From contig CANTUZ010000008.1 of assembly GCA_947846985.1 (NCBI GenBank), forward strand, positions 7,338,306 to 7,402,305: 64,000 nt of DNA. Direction: 5' to 3'. The stretch's first letter is position 1; every line of letters begins with the position of its first letter. The notes under the pieces are model-generated. The model ran no database searches and was not told the origin of the DNA. It saw nothing but the letters and a program-made list of their open reading frames with translations. The translations under genes and the position numbers were made by a program. Positions 48,721 through 61,577 of this stretch are shown one piece after another. Source of the DNA: Fratercula arctica. Taxonomy: Eukaryota; Chordata; Aves; Charadriiformes; Alcidae.

Positions 48721-51700
48721 GGCGATATATTCTTTATCACCTCTTATAATCACTTTCCATCGTTTCTGAAATCACAATCTAAACTGCAGGGAGGCGGCTT
48801 GCTGCCCGAAGTGCGTGTGTCACCTCTGTCCGTGTCCCTGTGAGTGTGACCTGCCTGCGGGGACAGTTTTTCAGCGCGTGGTTCCTCAGGGGACCGTTTG
48901 TGGGCTGCTTGTACAGAATTAGGAGGGAAGTAATAATTTCATTCGGTTTCTACACGCTGTGAGGACATTGCTTCCTTCCTTTAGTTATTACAGCAAGAGA
49001 GGATGGAAAACGCTTCGTGTTTATTGTCAGAGAAGATGGTTACTCGCAGCGTCGAGGCAACGGCAACTGCCAGCCTTCAGAGAAGAAACCAAAGTGCCGC
49101 TATCAGAACTCGCTGCCGTGGTCTCACCTGCTCCCCTTTGGTATCTCGCTTTCTGTGTTTGGTAAAGCTCTTATTTCCCTTCAAACTGAGAATTCTAGGG
49201 TTGTTCTCTGACACAATTACATGGAAGACCACCCGAGCATCCTCAAGAGGACGGTGGCTCGAGGAGGTCCAAAGTGATAAGTGATTATCTTGCAACCTCT
49301 GCAAAAGGCTGCCGTTGGGCAGGAGGTGATCTAATGCCACATGGACTCTACAAATCTCGGTGCAGAGATGTTTCCCAAAAACACACCAGAGGTTGTTTCA
49401 ACGCCTCTGAGCTCGAAACATCACTGATACTTACACCTTGGTGGGCTCATAACACATTTTGGTACAGAAAACTATCCAATGCCATGCCAGGTCTTCCTAA
49501 GAGCACTATTAAAAAGGCAACATGCACTTGCTAGCCAAAGTGGGAAGGATCAGGCAGTTTGCAAAGGAAACCAATGGTAGGAGGAAGCGCTTTACTCAAT
49601 TGTACAATGTCTATGCAAAGTAGGAGAGAAAGTGTGCCCTGCACAGTGCTGCTGTGGTTAAAACATCTCACAGAAATGATGTGAATGGGAATATGGCTGT
49701 CACGTAGAGGAGACTCGTGTACAGGTCACTTGTACACGGCACCACAAACCCGGATGCAAATGCTACAAGCTCTACCATAAGCAACTACCACAAAGAGTTT
49801 GACACGAATCATCAGCTGGTTAATAATTAGCTTGTTAGATCAGGTTTAACCTAACCAGGAATCTGGTTAGGGGGTTAGAAGTGGAAGATTAAAACCTTCT
49901 CATGTTGGAGGTTTTTTTTTTTAATAAAGAGCTTGTAGCTGAATGGTAAATAAGGTTTAGACCTGTTAGAAGATTAAGTGTTCTGCTCTGTTCCTAAGCT
50001 TATACTTAAGGCAATTAATAGTTCTCAAGGTCTGAACGGTAGGGATATGCATGAGTTTTCTTAATTCCACCAGCTGAAAGAGATCTGAATGACTTTTGCC
50101 TTACATTGTCACACAGACTCTGGTACGGCTTGCAGTGAGGTAAATCATCGGCGGTATGGGATTATACACCAGTGATCCATTAGAAGAGTAATACATCATA
50201 ATATAGTACAGTAGATTAAAAATGTGTAAAAAAGAATCCATAAAAAAATAATAGTAAGAATGCGGTCTGTTTAGATTATTTTTTTTTTACTTTAATTTGC
50301 CCTCTTATTTACTTTTCCAGTTAAACTGGATGAAGTTTATGAATAATTAATTTTATAACGAATAAGGATGTTACAAACCAGCCAATTTACTCCACATCTG
50401 CATTATATTTATTGCTTCTTACAAACATGAGGCCTATTGTGCATGGGCTATATAGTGTGACATGTATAGAGACGTACATTTCCATCTTGGAACCACAGGA
50501 ATGAGCATGGACACAACCTCAGTTTTCCCAGGCCAGGATCCCAAGACCATTTTTCCTGACTTCCTCCTCCCACTCTCTCCAAACCAAGACTGAAGTCCCA
50601 TGTTTTCCTTTTTTCGCTGCGTATACTCATTTCATCAGCCTCTGCTCCCACATCCTGAAGAAGGAGTACACATCTAGCGGTGTTTCTCAGTGACCAGCTG
50701 GGGCAGACACTGTTATCCACTGTGTGGATCAAGGTGGAAGTCACAGATTGACACCATGGTAATCTGTTGTCAGCTGGATGACTCTGGGTAGTACCTTTTT
50801 AAAGTCAGCTTTAACAGAGTCCACTGTTAATTTGGTGCTCTCCATGCATGATCATCTGCTTCACGGACCAGTCATGGGTCACGTAGCGCAGCAGAGCATA
50901 GCTTAGGAGGTTCTGGATCACATGACGGTAAAACCCATTTTTGTCTCCCAACCAGTGAACCGTAAAGCAATAGCAAGCACAGAAAGTGATCATTACCAAG
51001 CGACCTAATTAGGTTTGCCATCTACTCGATTACAGTGTTACAAATCACTTTATCAATAGGCATTATATCTTTATATAAAGTTCCTACACAAAAATCTTTG
51101 TGTAGTAATTATAGTCTAAAACCCCTGTACACCTCGAGAAAGGTGAATTACATTGATAGCTTTGCAGCTTGAATCGAAATCCTTAAGTTCTACTGCACAG
51201 AGAAAACATCCTCTGGTGAGATCCATAGACAACAAGCCACCTGCAGCAAAATTAATTATTTTTCTGGATAAATTTTTCACTTTTTTAGTTTTTATAATAA
51301 GCCATTATTTAACTTCCTAATAATTTGAAATAGTCTAATGAATCCCACTTGTTTCTGCAAACACAGAAACTCCTCCTGACTGGTTGCTATTCACTCTTCA
51401 CTAGGTCTCCTAGTCACTCTGCTATTGTGTCCAAGTGACCTACACAAGGGGAACTGTTTTTTAGTTAAATTATACTTCAATGTATAACACACGTAATCTC
51501 TTGATAACTCTGTTCTGCAAGCTCCTCAAATGGGCATGCAAGCCACTTCATTGTGAAGGCATATTTTCATTGCTCTTCAAAACACTGCTGCCTTCGGGAG
51601 CACACATTTACCTGCTGAATTGCTCACAAGTAAAGAAGAAAATGGACACCTGCAAAGTATCCAGCAGATTTTTTTTTTTAAGAATGTGTTAGCGAATGCC

Positions 51701-51739
51701 TCTCATTGGTAGCTTTACCGTTGTGCCCCGTGTTATGAG
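48721..51739. other. Unannotated sequence, GC-rich to about 49.3 kb, then AT-rich
   Basis: No gene or repeat recognised. Overlapping plus frames at 48959-49284 and a minus frame at 49077-49340 occupy the same bases and cannot all be real; none has a recognisable domain. A poly-T run lies near 49911-49921 and an octamer motif at 49754-49761. Confidence 0.5.
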
Positions 51740-51816
51740 GAGATTCTGATTAAATTCTCATTAATTTTGTCATTACAGGAAAGGAGCTGTAACACTTTGA
51801 GTGGGTGTTAAGTTGC
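51740..51816 (+). repeat. Dispersed repeat, copy A (unclassified)
   Basis: These 77 bases align without gaps to 56467-56543 with 66 identities. The first 24 bases, starting gagattctgattaaattc, are identical. Similarity stops abruptly on both sides. I cannot assign it to a known family. It could be the end fragment of an old transposon or a duplicated regulatory element. Confidence 0.7.
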
Positions 51817-54800
51817 ATTACGACTTGCGTACTCATTCTGCCTGAATTATTATTCATGCTTAAAGAGTTGTAAGAGCTTTTTAAAAAAGTAGGGTGTTGC
51901 TGCCCTCGCTGTAGAACTTCTTGGCGCGTATTTTGTTCTCCCCATGGTGTAAGTTATATAAGAAAAAACACAGGATCACGCCAAGGCAGGTTTCTCAGTT
52001 CATCAAAAGATTGTTCCACCAATCCAGTCGGTCTGTCACAAATAGCTTGTCTGCTCTAAGGCTCACTCTAACCATATTCTTCCACATCTTCTGCCAGGGA
52101 AAGTTCTGTGCTATGCCTGGAAATAAGTTTTGCTGTAAAAGGTGTTTTCACGGGACCAGGAACACATACAACATGCATGTATTTAAATTTCTAGGATTAT
52201 TTTTTTAATTGTGTTATTAATAAACATTTGTGACTGTGTTCTATTTTACTATTTAGCTCAGGTTTTTATTGTCTTCTGTCTTGTGCAAACTGTCCTTATA
52301 TTCCATGGGAAATTAGAAAGAGGACTTCAGAATTTGGTTCCTGATCACTGTTATTTGTTTTCTGTAACCTTTGTTGAAAAGGGTAGGAGATAGCAGCCTT
52401 CCTTTCCAAATGCCTACCAACAATGCTGTCATCTCATGTTTTAGGCTAGGTGACCCACAACCAAAGAATCAAGATGACAGATGCCTAATAATATGAAATC
52501 TTTAGCCACCTGCATACAAAAAATGAACCATTTAAACAGTTTCGCTGCCAGTTTCAGAATACGATTGTAATTGGAAGCGCTTTTTCTCCTCAATTTCCTG
52601 GTGGTTCATGAGAACAAACTTGCAAAGAACAGTCATAGTATAAATACATCAAACTGCTTTGCAAATAATACTATTCTTTTCTTAACTGTAGTGTAAAAAC
52701 ATAGTGACTTCCAGCTCCTGAATCTGAAAATGTTGCACACATATGGCAGAAATGTAATTGTCTCTACAGTACTTTAATTTTATGCTAGTTTGTTTTTCTA
52801 GAACAGCTTGATAAGTTGATTGATTGTGTCATAAAATACTTAGAACTTGTGACACAACAATCTTTCTGCAACACAAAAATATATAACCAAAAGAAGTTAA
52901 AAGAAGTTGAGTTTTAAATGTTTCTACGTGGCAGAAAAATCGTACTAACCAGTATTAGTCACATTATTCACACATTTTCTTAAAACTGACCCATACACAC
53001 ACTTCTTTTCTTTTATTGAATATGCTAAAAAAAAAAAAAAAAGCTGTGCATGAATTTTTCAAATCAATATTAACCTTTTTTTCTTAAGCTATGAAAAATG
53101 TAATCTATTTCTGTTTGGGAATTATTACCAGGCAAGCTGATGTTCTGCTGGATGCTGTTAAAGCTTTTCAGTGCAGTAAATATTGTTGATATAATTTCAC
53201 TGACTTATGGATCAGAATCATACAGATAGTTCATAGCCAATTGTTGGAAATACATTCATGTATGAGCATCTAAGCAGAGTGGGAAATAAAACAAAAGCTT
53301 GTAAAACTTGCCATTACTGTCTAGATTAGTAAAGAAAGAGGTGATTGAAAACATACCAGAGTTTTATAGCAGAGAAAGGATTGCAAGCTTCTACAAGGTC
53401 AGATATGCAGAAGAAAAATTATCATGCTTTATTTGAATAAAGTATAAATATTGATTAGATTTAACGTAAGAGCCTGGAAATAAAATAATTTCTAAAAATA
53501 TGTGATTATCTATTAAATATTCACCCAAGCATCAGAATAATAAGGTGACTGAGAAATGGTCTAGTACCTAAACTGGAACAAACAACGAATTACAAGCAGC
53601 CTCCTTCCAGCATAATCGATCAAAGACAGTTGCACTCAAAGTCGTGTGTGTGAATGCGTGCTGACAGGGTCCATTACTAGCACGAATACAAAAAAATGAA
53701 ATAGCCATTTCCCAGTAAACTGCAATCTTTGCAGCTGTTGACTACCTTCCCAAAGGTGAGTTGGCTCATTCACTCTCTCATTGTAACCCTCCAAAACTTC
53801 AGATCTTGGAGAAGGAAGTATATCCTTTGTCTCCAACAACCCTCTGAATGTGCACATTGTTGCTGTTACCTCCAAGGAGTTATTTTTGTCCTCCTAATTG
53901 TAATAGCAATTAACCACTCATGTGTATTGTTCTTTAAAACCTGACAAAGACGATTCATGACCAGAAAAAGAAGAATCAAAAACTAAGCATTTTATTTTTG
54001 GAGAAGTGAAAACAAGAACACTTTATTACCACCCCTGATTAAACTAGTCAATACATATTTAATGTAAGGCATTTTCCAAACTGCATGATGTGCCCCTTTA
54101 TGGGTCAAGGAAGCACAAGAGTGATCCTCACATGGAGGTGGAGAGCATGAGAAGAAATAACTGTAAGTTACTCACAAATGCATTCATTGCAATTAAAACA
54201 GTAGAATAGGCATGAAAACTACAGCTCACCTAGCAGGGTGTAACTGGGTAAAAACAGTTCCCTGAGGGGTCATGTAATCAGCGTGGCAGGTAGTCGTATT
54301 GTTATCCTACAGGCATTATGAGATATCCATCAAAATTTATATACAACACATGAACTTCAATGGATAGTAAATAAGGCCATGAAACAAAATTTTGCTCCCT
54401 GAATTCCAGCAAACTTTCTAGTTCGGACACACCAACTTACGTATTTTTACTTGCAGAAGGGAATCTCATTTCTGTTTTAGTGTTGTAGCTGGCGTCTCAA
54501 AATACTAACCTAATGCACACATATCTATCCTACCTCCGAAATGCTTCTCTGACCTCAACAGTGCTCTAAAAGAAACATCCAAGATTCTGATATATAGTGA
54601 GGAGTGGCATTGTATGGAGCTGCTGGCAACGCAGGAGAAGATTCTTATTTTGGAAGGAACCCCGGAATGTAGGAGTTGTGAAGTCAAACAGCAGTTTCAG
54701 GCTGGCTGTCACGGTGAGGGATGGTGATTACACCTTGGTTTTCCAACACTGCTGTTTGACCTGTGGTATCCATATTGGCCATCTAATATCCAGAAGACCA

Positions 54801-56466
54801 ACAATGGAGAAATGGTATTCTGACCTTTCTAATAACAAATACTAATTTGGAAGCCCCTTCTACCCATTCGCATTCTTTAAACTGCTGCACTGTTGCTGAA
54901 ATGGACAGGGAGGGAAAAGGATTTTCAATGTGGACCTACTATGGTCTCACATACAGATTATAGCTGTTAAAAACAGACCATTTTCCCCAAGTTTTACAAA
55001 ACGTGTCCTTGGGCGGTAGTTTCAAAACCACTTGGTCATTTTGAATTTTACGTCTCCTGAAAATGTTTCATGTCCTCCATGAATATTTGATCCTTACCCA
55101 CACAAAACAAGAAAACTGGAAGGGTTTTGCAGGTTTTAATTCTTTCTCACCCACTTAACAAGGGATTTGGTAAGGATGATGTTACCAGAAACTGAATCAA
55201 CCAATTAGTGTGACTATTTATCTAGTGCTTCTACTGAAGAAGTAACACAGGAGATATTGAGTATCTTTCAGATACTGAAAGAGCACTAGAGTATGCAAAC
55301 CATCAGTGTGTTTTGTAGACTGCAGCAGTTTTTGTGATGGAGCACAAGGATTTAAAAAAATCTCATTTAATTATTTTGTCTTCCACTGTTGCTGTCACCT
55401 TCTATAAACAACTGAGTAAAGAAAGATGAACTAGGAAAAGTAAACTAGAGCTTAATTAAGAAGGTATTTTTCTTTCTTTCCTACTCAGGCCCAGGCATGT
55501 ATCTTGTCTGTAGGATATAGCAGACATGCCATTTCCTTACTCTGCTAATTAGAGACACCATATTCCCTTATTCCCTGAATAGAGCGCTGGAGGTATGTTC
55601 TCAAACATTCATTTTTAAAACAGAATGACAGTCATGTTTATAACCTAGAATTATCAAGTATTCATGTAAATACAGCCTATTTGCACATAGACACTTTAAT
55701 CAAATTGACATTTCACGCCTTTTCAATACTAGAACTGTTCCAAAAGAGATCAACGCTGAAAGCCTTGGACGTGACACCAAAAAAGTTGTAGTAGGTGGAG
55801 TTGAGACAGGAACATTTTTAGGCTACCGCTGGAAGCCTATGGAGGCCTGAAAGACATGAAATCTAATTATTATATCTGAATACAACTGAAACAGTAGAGT
55901 GACTGATAAGCAGGCAGAAAATATGACTACCAAGAAGGTATCTGTAAACTATCAAAGGACTAACGAAAATCTACCCAACTTATCTATGGCATGATATGAG
56001 GACGTACTGACCAGGAAATACCTGACTTGAGTATTTAAAGATGCCTATCACAAACTGAGTAAATAGTGCTGCCAATGAGTGGGATTTTCTGCATATTTAC
56101 ACATGGATAAATAACCAAAGTTACATTACAGAAGATAATAAGCAGGAGGAGAATTCATAATACAATCTATAAGGAACTGGCATATAAAGGGGATGCACAG
56201 CTGTCCTCCTTTGGATTCGGGCTGTTAAAGCTCAGTGTGTATTATTTAATCGGCGCATACTGTTATGTTCATCTATCCTACTGCTCCCACATGGAAACCT
56301 GCATGACAAATGTATTACGAAGAAGAGCTTTGTAGCTTTGTAAGGTTGAGTCAGACTCGGAGTAGCCAATAGGTGCCAGTAGGTGACCAGAGGCATGTTG
56401 AAATACCATAAGTGGGTTGTCTCGAGTATTTGGAGTACCAGCAGCTCCACAGGGACAAATGTGCCT
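51817..56466. other. Unannotated AT-rich sequence
   Basis: No gene recognised. A poly-A run lies at about 53027-53042, and a perfect 10-bp tandem duplication 'aaaagaagtt' at 52889-52908. Confidence 0.5.
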
Positions 56467-56543
56467 GAGATTCTGATTAAATTCTCATTATTTTCAGCAT
56501 TACAGGAAAGGGAGTTTAACATTTTAAGTGGATGTTAAGTTGC
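56467..56543 (+). repeat. Dispersed repeat, copy B (unclassified)
   Basis: This is the second copy of the 77-base element at 51740-51816, in the same orientation about 4.7 kb downstream. There are eleven substitutions and no indels. Confidence 0.7.
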
Positions 56544-57264
56544 TTTCATCTGATGGCCAGTCACTGACTGTAGCCCTGGGGCCTCTGGTATCATCCTGTG
56601 CCCACACTTCCAAGGCATCTCCTACCATCACCTGCCTGTACTTTTCTATATTGTGTTTTATTGTAGGGTCATAGGTAATTCACTCTACACTAAGGACTAC
56701 TTGTCATTACTACCTATTAGTTACAGAAATACATATAACCATAAGCATTAGTACACAATTGTACAAAGCTAAGCAAAAGCTAGCTGCTAGCTAGATGATG
56801 CCGCTACAACTTAGCAAACAAACAAAACTCCAGTCCAGGCACAGCCTGGCAAGTCCTGAGGCTGGTGTCCTCAGCTTAGTGCAAAGCCCGTGGCATGCCA
56901 TGCTACGTGCAACGGCAACGCCGTATTTACTGGGCTACAAGGCTACACGTGCACAGTCCCTCCTTGACACCACCAGCTACACAACAGGGGTCCACAGGCT
57001 TAGATGTCTGAACAGCATTTTAATGCTTTTGCCACTTCTAAATCACCTCCTCAATAGCAGCCAACCTCTCCATCTTTAATAGGAAGCACAAACTCACCGT
57101 GTCTCGAATATCACTAATAACCTTACTGGACACATTAAACGGAAAATGTCTGTAAATATGTTGAATATTAGAGCTGAGTATCACCCTTCACATAACAAAC
57201 AGAGTGAAGCTATTTAGGGAGGGCATTTCCATCTAAGAAAAGTGCCCGGTATCTTGCAACATAT
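56544..57264. other. Unannotated sequence
   Basis: No gene or repeat recognised. The 94-codon frame at 56795-57079 has no recognisable domain. Confidence 0.5.
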
Positions 57265-57440
57265 AATTTGCATAACCAAGAGATGGCAGCACTCCATCAA
57301 CCATTTGCCTGAAGTATTTATTTGAAAATGATTATGCATCTGTGAGCATGATACCTCAGTGTATGAACAACACTGCAAGACTAAAAACAATGGAATAACA
57401 ATGGAGCGAGACCAGTGATTATTGTTCTATTGTTTTACAA
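57265..57440. promoter_or_regulatory. Candidate SOX/POU regulatory element
   Basis: An exact octamer atttgcat lies at 57266-57273. Downstream are two identical aacaatgg sites (57386-57393 and 57397-57404), and then two attgtt cores (57421-57426 and 57429-57434). That is four SOX-type cores within 49 bases, in two paired orientations, together with a POU-type octamer. The motifs are seen directly; enhancer function is inference. Confidence 0.3.
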
Positions 57441-59997
57441 AGGTCTGTAAAGATTAAATTCATTCACCAGTAACTTGAATTATTTTTTACCCTGCTTATA
57501 CCCTAATAGGACAGAGCAAGTATTTTTTTTAATTTGGTTGTCTCATAGATGTATCTTCTCAAAACATGTTTCATAAGATAACAAAATGACCTAACTAACT
57601 CCCCTTTCACCAAAACTTAAGCAGCACATATATCAAATGTGCTGTACATATCAAATATACACTTCCATTTAAAGCACTCTCTCAGCCTTTTCTCAGCGGC
57701 TGGAAAAGTTCCCTGGTTATCATCTTAAGGATCAAGGCACCTCTAAAAATTTCATTATGTTATATATATGTATACACTGCTGATTGGCTCTTGCAGACTG
57801 ACGCTGACAGAAATTGGAGGAGTTTAACATTTCCCAAAGGCCTTCCGCATCCCATATCATCAGGCTCACACGTGTACAAGAGGTTTGTTGGCAGTGATAA
57901 TTAACGTATTTTACCACATTCCGTCCAATTTACTTTTAGACCCTATGAACAGTGTATGGATTTCAGCAACAGTCTTCAAACAATGCTACACAGGAAATTA
58001 GTCGCACCACTCTATGTACACTCTGAGGTGATCAGGAAACTGAGTAAAAGGCAGATGACAATGAACCGAACTGAAAAGAAAAAAAATGGTTGAACTGAGA
58101 TGTTGCTGTTGGATGAGTTTTGAGAACAGCATTATTTAACTTACTGAGGAGGTTTACGACTGACTAAAGCTAACACTGGTTTCCACCTCTGTTCCTTATT
58201 GCTGAAACTTATTTTTCTAAGAGAAAGGCCAGGTTCAAACAACATTGATTATATTTCAGAAAAATACAACACAAATAAGTTGCATAATTTCACTTAGGCT
58301 CTTACTATTTTTTGCATCTATATATTATTCTTGCTTTCCAATATCTGTATTGATTTTCTCCTATTGCAACACATTTTATTCTAATGTCTCTCTAATTTCA
58401 TTCATGTTACACTTAATTTAATCCAATACACCAGGAGAATCAGTTTGTTTTCATAGAAAATACTGGACATAAGGTTTTTTGGGTTTTGTTTTGGGTTTTC
58501 TTTTTAAATGTCACCTTGTTCTTCTGTGATCTCTCTGTCTCTGCTGAAAATGTCCACCGCTACTGCATTCATTCCTGATATTTCCAATTATACGAAAGAT
58601 GATCTTCCTTAGAAGACCAGCAGGTGGATTCAGCTTTGTTTAACAGCTTAAGAAATACTACGCAGCATGAGTATCACTCAAAAAACAGTTCAGTATTTCA
58701 TCAAAAGATACCAAGTGTGGGTGGTAACGAGAAACTGAATAGCAAGCATCTTTTTATCCTATCTTTTATTCTAACATAACGTGCACATCTTAAATTACAA
58801 CAATCAGGCTACAGCTATCATGAGAACAAGCTTCTAACTGATCATCTCTTTTTGTTTTTTCCTGAAGTATAAGGCTGAAGCATCAACTTTCTCCTCTTTC
58901 TCACACAAATTAATCTTGCTGCCTACAATAAGCTCCGGTGTCACTGGAAGGATATCCATGACATTGTACATACTAGCTAGATCAAAACACTCCAAGGGAA
59001 TGGACAAGTTCTCCAAAATACAGATTGGAAACTAAGTTTTTCTGACTCTAACTAATTCTATTTATAGGCCTGGAGTCCCCATTCATTATTAGTTCAATAC
59101 ATTTTCAGAGGGTAACAAATGAAATCTCAAGAACAGCATGTTTCTTGAATTATGATTAATGCTACAGAAATCTTGTCTTATATAAATATGCTTTAAAAGA
59201 CCAGCCAAAACATCATTCCTGGGAGTAAAAATAATTTTCTTTTTTTTCTCTCTGAGATGATCAATTCTTCCGGAGCTCCTCTTCCACCCACACTGTGATG
59301 TGGTTGTATCAGAATCAATAATCTATTTATAGATAAAAGGGCAATTTTTATTCAGCAGTTAGTAGATTTCTACTGCTTTCAGTTGTATTTTAATATTCCT
59401 TTTAAGTTGTTAGTGTTTTTTTTCCTACAAAAAAAAATAGAAAACTTCAGAGAACTACTTTGAAGATAATTCCCGTATCAGGCTGAAAGCACAAAAGATA
59501 ACAAAAGTTCAAAACTTTTTAAGTTCTGACGTGGGGAAGATAGGACAGCTCGCTTCTGCTGTTTGTTCCCACCACAGGGACCTCAGGCTGTTCTGAAACG
59601 CTGCTATTTAGCTCATTTTCTTTCCGTAGTTTCATGCTTTCCACCCTGTAACTTTGCTTTGGATTCTGTTACCTACAAGTTGCCCCAGCAGTCTGCTCCC
59701 CAACCAATAACAGGTTTCAATTTTTTTCATTTCTGTGATGAAGACTTAATTAAGTTACCCACTCCCGATACACCCATTTGTAACGTGTTCCTATAAGATA
59801 TGTTTTAAATGCTATAATGCCTACATGACTTAGGGATGCCTTTCCTGCATTTTTATAATGAAAATACATAAAAACATGCCACAGTGAAATTTAACACAAC
59901 CCTTTTACAAATGAATTGATGGCACCTCATACATTGTGCTTTTTATTGAAAAGAGTGAAATCTCTCAATTCAAAAATGCTTAAGGGCAAAGGGCAGA
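57441..59997. other. Unannotated AT-rich sequence
   Basis: No gene supported. The minus strand is open from 59031 to 58834 and translates to fairly protein-like sequence, discussed in the findings, but it lacks good splice sites and a convincing start. Confidence 0.45.
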
Positions 59998-60035
59998 AGA
60001 GTTTGGATACAAACACGTCAGAGTTTGGATACAAA
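59998..60035 (+). repeat. 22-bp tandem duplication
   Basis: The 16-mer 'agagtttggatacaaa' lies at 59998-60013 and 60020-60035. Shortly after, 'cttatgtcacat' at 60089-60100 is followed directly by a near copy at 60101-60112. Confidence 0.88.
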
Positions 60036-61045
60036 ATTTCCAGCGCTATGAGTTCAGATTTAAATTTTAGGTTGAACCCTCCAAGTTGCTTATGTCACAT
60101 CTTATGTCACAAGGTGTCGGTGTCATTATTTGGGCCATTTAAATGTATATCATGCTGTGATGTCTCTGAAGTTACTTCTGCTTTACAGCAATTCCAAGAC
60201 CATCATGAGTTTCAGGGCATTATTGATGAAATTTAAGACCAACGTAAACTCAAATCAGTAGGAATACACATGTGCACAGGTACAGGCTTCTGCCTGTGAA
60301 TGCATAAGAAGGATGTTTTGATTGTGTTTCATGTAGAAAAACATGTTTTCATGATTCTTATCCGTGCTAAGGTAAACAGTTTGCTGAAAGACATTTAAGT
60401 ACAAATTCCAAATTTTTAACTCATTCACCAAAAAGCAAAAGTATAGAATATATCTAGAGCAAAACTGGATGATATCTTAAGTAAATGCAAGCCGATAGAT
60501 CATGTGAGTTCAGAATTTTAAGATACAATGGTTTTGGCGACAGAACTCAGCTGTGGTAGCCTGCCCCACATCAAAACTCAGCTGAAGGAAATTCAGGCAA
60601 GCTCAGATCGTATCTGTCAAATTATCTTGAACAAAAATTTTGCTTTCATCCTGCTATTATAATAATAAAAACTATGATGCTATGTCATGGGAGAGAGGCA
60701 TGGTTCAGCTAGTTTCTAAACTAAGGCAGATTTAAAAGGCGACTGACTGCTACCATGTTGAGAAGTTTCTGTGATCACCTGCAAAGCGCTTTCTCAGTTC
60801 TGGAAGATAACCGCGGTTAGAATTAAATGTTTCAGCATTAACACCTACATCTCAGCTCCTCTGTCTTACTTCGACAACAATTGACTAGGAATTGTAAATT
60901 TGCACTACTATCTACTATTTAAATGCTGCATTTGTTAACCGGTAGGGCAATGTTTACCTGAACTTTCAAAGGCAGGAGCTACCTGCTGGCAGACACCTAC
61001 ACAAGGCAAGTCCTATCAATGAAACACGCAACTTATTAAGGAGGT
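60036..61045. other. Unannotated AT-rich sequence
   Basis: No gene recognised. Apart from the 12-bp duplication at 60089-60112, nothing stands out. Confidence 0.5.
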
Positions 61046-61076
61046 ATTCTCTTCTTTTCTTTTCTTTTTAATTTTC

Positions 61077-61108
<32 letters not shown>

Positions 61109-61297
61109 CTTTTCTTTTCTTTTCTTTTCTTTTCTTTTCTTTTCTTTTCTTTTCTTTTCTTTTCTTTTCTTTTCTTTTCTTTTCTTTTTTCTTTTCTTTT
61201 CCTTTTCTTTTCCTTTTCTTTTCCTTTTCTTTTCTTTTTCTCTCTTTTCTTTTCTTTTCTTTTCTTCTTTTCTTTTCTTTTCTTTTCTTTTCTTTTC

Positions 61298-61328
<31 letters not shown>

Positions 61329-61577
61329 CTTTTCTTTTCTTTTCTTTTCTTTTCTTTTCTTTTCTTTCCTTTCCTTTCCTTTCCTTTCCTTTCCTTTCCT
61401 TTCCTTTCCTTTCCTTTCCTTTCCTTTCCTTTCCTTTCCTTTCCTTTCCTTTCCTTTTTCTTTTCTTCTTCTTTTCTTCTTCTTTGCTTTGTTTTTTGCT
61501 TCCCTTCCCTTCCTTTCCCTCTCTTTTTCTTCTCTTTTTCTTTTTCTTTTTTCTTTCTTTCCCCTCTCCCCCCCCCC
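61046..61577 (+). repeat. Long homopyrimidine satellite: (TTTTC)n then (TTTCC)n
   Basis: From 61072 to 61485 there are 414 bases without a single purine on the plus strand. The first part is mostly ttttc units, with ttttcc variants around 61195-61240. From about 61366 to 61457 the unit changes to pure tttcc (roughly 18 copies). After three isolated G bases, another 79-base pyrimidine run (61499-61577) ends in a C-homopolymer of ten bases. The minus-strand frames of 209 and 223 codons are Lys/Arg/Glu-rich translations of this array and not genes. Confidence 0.96.

Noticed and set aside
48131..48843. Several plus-strand frames with an A-E-P-S-R repeat
   Set aside because: They arise from the GAGCC pentamer array, which is open in all three plus frames. 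There is no non-repetitive domain on either side.
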